DNA from: Aestuariibaculum lutulentum
GTDB taxonomy: Bacteria; Bacteroidota; Bacteroidia; Flavobacteriales; Flavobacteriaceae
Assembly: GCF_032926325.1 (NCBI RefSeq)
Contig: NZ_CP136709.1
Span: 99,501 to 163,500 of the forward strand
Length of the DNA: 64,000 bases
Reading direction: 5' to 3'
The notes beneath the pieces are model-generated. The model had not been told where the DNA came from. It worked only from the letters and a program-made list of their open reading frames with translations, and did no database searches. Position 1 is the first letter of the stretch; each line of letters begins with the position of its first letter. This document shows, in pieces, positions 60,856-64,000 of this stretch. The position numbers and the translations under genes are program-made.

Positions 60856-61008
60856 ATGAAAAAACAAGTCTTCAAAATTTTGGCAAAGGTTAATAAACTT
60901 ATTCTGCCTAGTTATTCGAAAAGAAAATTGGATATTAGCAAAGCCACAAAGCTGCAATTAGCTATTATAGGCTGGCGCTGGTATGTGACTAAGCGTGCGC
61001 TAGATTAA
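60856..61008 (+). CDS. Small conserved flavobacterial basic protein (often labelled SsrA-binding)
   Basis: 50 aa, ATG at 60856, TAA at 61006-61008. Starts MKKQVFKILAKVNKLILPSY and ends IIGWRWYVTKRALD. I recall this pattern (LAKxNKL-LPS-x-KxxLDxxKAxxxQLAxxGW-xx-VTxxALD) as a short protein recurring in Flavobacteriaceae and often labelled 'SsrA-binding protein', although it is not SmpB-like in length. Strongly basic, so possibly RNA-binding (inference). TATTTTTA lies 12 bp upstream, one base off the -7 consensus. It abuts the convergent PepSY gene by zero bases. Confidence 0.75.
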   Translation: MKKQVFKILAKVNKLILPSYSKRKLDISKATKLQLAIIGWRWYVTKRALD

Positions 61009-62049
61009 TTATTTGGTTTTTGATTTTTTCTTGTACCAGATAACAAAACCAGTAACCGATAAGAATGGCCCGGATATGCCTATAAAACCATATAATAGTT
61101 TTATAATAAACCCTCCATACTGTCCAAAATGCAATGGTGAAATCATACTATCTAAACGGGTAATTACACCAGCTTCCGATACTTTAGATACTTTGATGAC
61201 TTCTCCTGTTTTATAATCTAAAAGAAACTTATTGAAATACTGACTGTAATAAAACGGATCGGATTTAAAAACACCATTTACTGTAATTGCCTCAGAAGAT
61301 TTTTTGGGTATACGAATATAAGTAGGTGTAAAATCGGGATATTTCTTGTTTATATTCTTTAAACTTTGTTCCACCGATATATTTAATTTCACCAATTCAG
61401 GCATGTTAGGCGTTTCCAATCCGGCTTTGGCTACTTTATAAGCTAAAAATATACCTGTAATTACTAACACTAAATTCAGAAGCAAAGCCCAAACTCCAAC
61501 ATAACGATGAAGTGCAGAGTAAAAATTACGTGTATGCCCTCGCTTTATCTTTACCTGAAACAATAACGTTTTGATAATTACTTTTCGATATAAAATAATC
61601 CCAGTTATAAGAGATAGGAAAAACAAAATACCGACAAACAACACACAGAATCTCCCTATAACTCCTGCAAAAAATGAATAATGCAATTTTAATATCCACT
61701 TGGTAATCGTGGCATTGGCATCGATATTAGCGATAATCTGCCCTGTTTGGGGATGCACAAAAACAAAACGTCTGGAATCAGGTAAACGTAAATTAAAAAG
61801 AATGCTTTCTCCTTTTTTAAAATGTACAATTCTAGCTTCCCATTCAGGAAAGTTATTTTGGACCGTTTCAATAGCTCTATCTAAAGCCAAACTATTTGAA
61901 AAGTCTTCTACCTGATACTCTTTAAAAACAGCCTCATCAATATCTTCATTAAACGCCAGAACAGCTCCCGTAAGTCCCATAACCACCAGAAAAATTCCAG
62001 CTATTAAACCTAAATATGAATGATATTTTAAAAGGGTTCTGTTATTCAT
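61009..62049 (-). CDS. PepSY-associated membrane protein (siderophore-linked)
   Basis: 346 aa from the ATG at 62049 (a TTG six codons upstream is less likely). Four helices: residues ~10-30, ~130-155, ~185-210 and ~310-335. The PepSY-TM family layout is seen with KYHSYLGLIAGIFLVVMGLTGAVLAFNEDID, KLHYSFFAGVIGRF and LHRYVGVWALLLNLVLVITGIFLAY; the His residues in these helices could bind haem. Such proteins accompany siderophore receptors and are thought to act in ferric-siderophore reduction or import. It lies 96 bp downstream of the TonB receptor gene on the same strand, with a terminator between them. Confidence 0.88.
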   Translation of the reverse strand: MNNRTLLKYHSYLGLIAGIFLVVMGLTGAVLAFNEDIDEAVFKEYQVEDFSNSLALDRAIETVQNNFPEWEARIVHFKKGESILFNLRLPDSRRFVFVHPQTGQIIANIDANATITKWILKLHYSFFAGVIGRFCVLFVGILFFLSLITGIILYRKVIIKTLLFQVKIKRGHTRNFYSALHRYVGVWALLLNLVLVITGIFLAYKVAKAGLETPNMPELVKLNISVEQSLKNINKKYPDFTPTYIRIPKKSSEAITVNGVFKSDPFYYSQYFNKFLLDYKTGEVIKVSKVSEAGVITRLDSMISPLHFGQYGGFIIKLLYGFIGISGPFLSVTGFVIWYKKKSKTK

Positions 62050-62096
62050 GCTTTCAATAAAATGCAAACTTTAACAATAAATACTTTATAACAAAA

Positions 62097-62126
62097 AACA
62101 TCCTGTAAAATATTTTACAGGATGTT
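62097..62126 (-). terminator. Terminator of the siderophore-type receptor gene
   Basis: AACATCCTGTAAAA (62097-62110) is the exact complement of 62113-62126, a 14-bp stem with a 2-nt centre. On the minus strand TTTTTTGTTATAA follows. It lies 19 bp after the receptor stop, so the PepSY gene needs read-through or its own promoter. Confidence 0.82.
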
Positions 62127-62145
62127 AAAAAATGGTTCTGTGGTC

Positions 62146-64000
62146 TTATAATTTAACGGTTAACGACAGATTGAAACGTGCACCGTTGGCTTTTATATAA
62201 TCGTTGTCGCGAGCTGCAAATTGCGATAATAAATTATAGTAATCTCTGTTTAATAAATTTTCAACTCCTAGCCCAATTTTAGTACTCGGACTCATTTGAT
62301 AACTGGTTGACAGATTTACAATACTAAAATCTGAAATAGGTCCCTGACCATAAGTATAATCTCCGTTAGTATTAGCCTCGAAATGATCTCTATTTCCTGA
62401 ATAAATATATGATACTCGTGCATTGAATTTATCTTCCCAATTGTAAGTTAAATAAGCAATACCTTTTAAAGGAGGAATACGATCGCTATTCATATAAGTA
62501 TTATAATCACCGTTATTTTCGGTATCTAATTTACCTTCTGTATAAGATACCGATCCTCCTAATTTAAAGTTACTGGTTAACTTGGTATCGGCAGCGACTT
62601 CAAAACCATAAACACGTTCTGGCTGACGGTCGATTTCAAAGGTTCCACTTGGCAATTCACTGTAAGTTGCTCCATATTTGGACGTGCTGATAAAATAAGC
62701 TCCGCTAACATGTGTATTTCCGAATGTACTATTAAATCCAATTTCATAGTTATTTGCAATAACCGCATCTGAGTTAATCTGACTTACGGTATTTTCTGTT
62801 GCTTCACGTAATGTTCTCCCTAAATCGGCAATCGAGAAACTTTGAGAGAAACTTACAAATGGCTTAAATACCGACCACTTGTTATAACGTAAACCTACAT
62901 TAAATGTCGTTGCATTGTATTCTAATTCGCCTCCTTCAACATCTATTCCTCCTCTTGTTGGTGTTGTTGACGTTTGATTATAGCGAGCTAATGTGGTATA
63001 ATCCGGAATATCAACAATAATATTCTCAAATCGAATTCCTGCTTTAAAAACAAAGTTTTCGTAAATGGTTTTTAACTGTGCGTAAGGTGCTAAGTTAGTC
63101 ATATTCGTTACAGGTACCCATGGTCTTCCGTCAATTAATTCCTGAGCAGTTTCATCGTTAAGAACATCAATTCCGTAAAGAATGTTTCCGGAAACTGAAC
63201 CAAATTCATATGGCGTATTGAAATTAAAACGAGCTCCCATTTTAGTTGAAATGATTGAAGATTGTCCTCCGTCGTACCCTAAATTTGGATCATAAAATGA
63301 AGTTGAATAGCCATAAACAGTTCTAAAATCCTGAGCATACAGATTCAATTTGAAATCGGTATCACCAAAAATATTTAAGAAATCGTAGGTTAACTGTGCG
63401 TTGTGATTGTAGCGATTTCCTTGATCTACAGCTAATTCTTCACCTAAAACACCTGTAGATGGTGTTACTCCGTACTCGCCTACTTGTGCTATATAATCTG
63501 AATTCTGATTGCTACTGTAATAGTTGTACATTAACTCAACATTGTGGTTATCTGCAATCTGATAATTTAATTTTCCGAATAAACTGTATTGATCAGTTTC
63601 ACCTAAACCATAGTAAGGCGAAATAACTTCACCATCGGCATCACGGAATACACCTGTTTGTCTTAAGGTTCCGCTAACCACATAACCTAATTTATTTAAC
63701 TGTCCTGAAAACGTCTGAGATATATTTCCTCCAATAGATTTGTCAAAGTTTTTTAAAGCCCCCGTACTTCCTAAAACTGTTGTACTTTCTAACTTTTTAT
63801 TGCTATTTGTTTTTTTGGTTATATAGTTCACAATCCCACCATCGGCACCATTTCCGTAAATAGCGGTAGCTCCTTTAATAACCTCAATACGCTCAATAGT
63901 ACTTGGATCAATCGTATTGATATCACGACTTCCATTACGCAAAGGTGTTGACTGCGGAATACCATCAATTAAAATAAGCATCTTTCTACCTCTTAAGGTT
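62146..64000 (-). CDS. TonB-dependent siderophore-type receptor (N-terminus outside window)
   Basis: At least 617 residues; the frame is still open at the right edge (reading L-R-G-R-K before the first Met at 63981), so the signal peptide and start of the plug lie beyond. The plug is recognisable by MLILIDGIPQSTPLRNGSRD, STIERIEVIKGATAIYGNGADGGIVNYITKK. It is followed by a long barrel ending FNLSLTVKL. ENLLNRDYYNLLSQFAARDNDYIKANGARFNLSL is typical of FhuA/FecA-like ferric siderophore receptors. The PepSY gene downstream supports iron uptake. Confidence 0.93.
   Translation of the reverse strand, partial: TLRGRKMLILIDGIPQSTPLRNGSRDINTIDPSTIERIEVIKGATAIYGNGADGGIVNYITKKTNSNKKLESTTVLGSTGALKNFDKSIGGNISQTFSGQLNKLGYVVSGTLRQTGVFRDADGEVISPYYGLGETDQYSLFGKLNYQIADNHNVELMYNYYSSNQNSDYIAQVGEYGVTPSTGVLGEELAVDQGNRYNHNAQLTYDFLNIFGDTDFKLNLYAQDFRTVYGYSTSFYDPNLGYDGGQSSIISTKMGARFNFNTPYEFGSVSGNILYGIDVLNDETAQELIDGRPWVPVTNMTNLAPYAQLKTIYENFVFKAGIRFENIIVDIPDYTTLARYNQTSTTPTRGGIDVEGGELEYNATTFNVGLRYNKWSVFKPFVSFSQSFSIADLGRTLREATENTVSQINSDAVIANNYEIGFNSTFGNTHVSGAYFISTSKYGATYSELPSGTFEIDRQPERVYGFEVAADTKLTSNFKLGGSVSYTEGKLDTENNGDYNTYMNSDRIPPLKGIAYLTYNWEDKFNARVSYIYSGNRDHFEANTNGDYTYGQGPISDFSIVNLSTSYQMSPSTKIGLGVENLLNRDYYNLLSQFAARDNDYIKANGARFNLSLTVKL

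Noticed and set aside
1..64000. tRNA genes, rRNA genes, CRISPR arrays, insertion sequences, prophage
   Set aside because: Looked for T-loop-like GTTCRANNC contexts, regularly spaced repeats, and transposase or integrase motifs; none seen. The only sizeable repeat is the 130-bp pair at 9.5 and 11.6 kb.

Overview
The window looks like a chromosomal segment of a member of the Flavobacteriaceae (phylum Bacteroidota). The evidence is AT-rich DNA; many start-proximal matches to the Bacteroidota -7 promoter box TAnnTTTG and few Shine-Dalgarno sequences; a secreted nuclease with a C-terminal sorting domain of the type IX secretion kind; TonB-dependent receptors; many Cys-lipobox lipoproteins; a type III glutamine synthetase; and flavobacterial family proteins (DUF3078, DUF4197, DUF4920, fused isobutyryl-CoA mutase IcmF). 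I cannot fix the genus. I saw no rRNA, tRNA, CRISPR array, prophage or insertion sequence.

Layout. 1-3.9 kb: end of an MFS transporter, an NTF2-like lipoprotein, an acyltransferase-like membrane protein and an amino acid permease on the plus strand. 3.9-11.3 kb: minus-strand genes for a TonB receptor, a vanadium-haloperoxidase-like lipoprotein and three further lipoproteins, two of them sharing a PKD-like domain. This stretch carries clear scars of tandem duplication: a 130-bp repeat, with a decayed copy of the promoter and 5' end of the next gene. 11.8-16.1 kb: plus-strand block with a LytS-type kinase, a LytTR regulator, an amidohydrolase and a TolB-like propeller protein. 16.1-24.2 kb: DinB-like protein, M28 peptidase, PPK2, a coiled-coil secreted protein, a sigma-54 response regulator without a DNA-binding domain, MscS channel and a NatAB-type ABC exporter. 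24.2-26.3 kb: a small RNA candidate and grpE-dnaJ behind a sigma-54-like promoter. 26.4-34.6 kb: housekeeping genes (SDR, mnmD, ilvE, MazG-like, M49 peptidase, SRPBCC-GyrI, DUF1684).

34.6-37.5 kb is the most interesting stretch: a promoter, a 25-codon upstream ORF, a folded leader, a strong intrinsic terminator and a matching antiterminator segment lie just before an MFS transporter followed by a YpdA-like flavoprotein and a VOC protein. This is the architecture of a transcription attenuator or riboswitch. 37.5-39 kb: an Lrp regulator with an inverted-repeat operator, and a 600-bp region with a small ORF and a very stable terminator. 39-50 kb: B12-dependent IcmF and class II ribonucleotide reductase, purU, a cytosolic BtuF-like protein, pyrF, prfA. 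50-56 kb: DUF3078 porin-like protein, purM and divergently transcribed type III and type II glutamine synthetases. 56-64 kb: a Na/Ca antiporter, an orphan BlaR1-tail-like protein, the secreted endonuclease, a 50-aa conserved protein, a PepSY membrane protein and a siderophore-type TonB receptor that runs off the right edge.

Almost every operon end can be matched to a T-tailed hairpin, so transcription units can be drawn with fair confidence. All functional calls rest on motif recognition by eye; no database search was possible.
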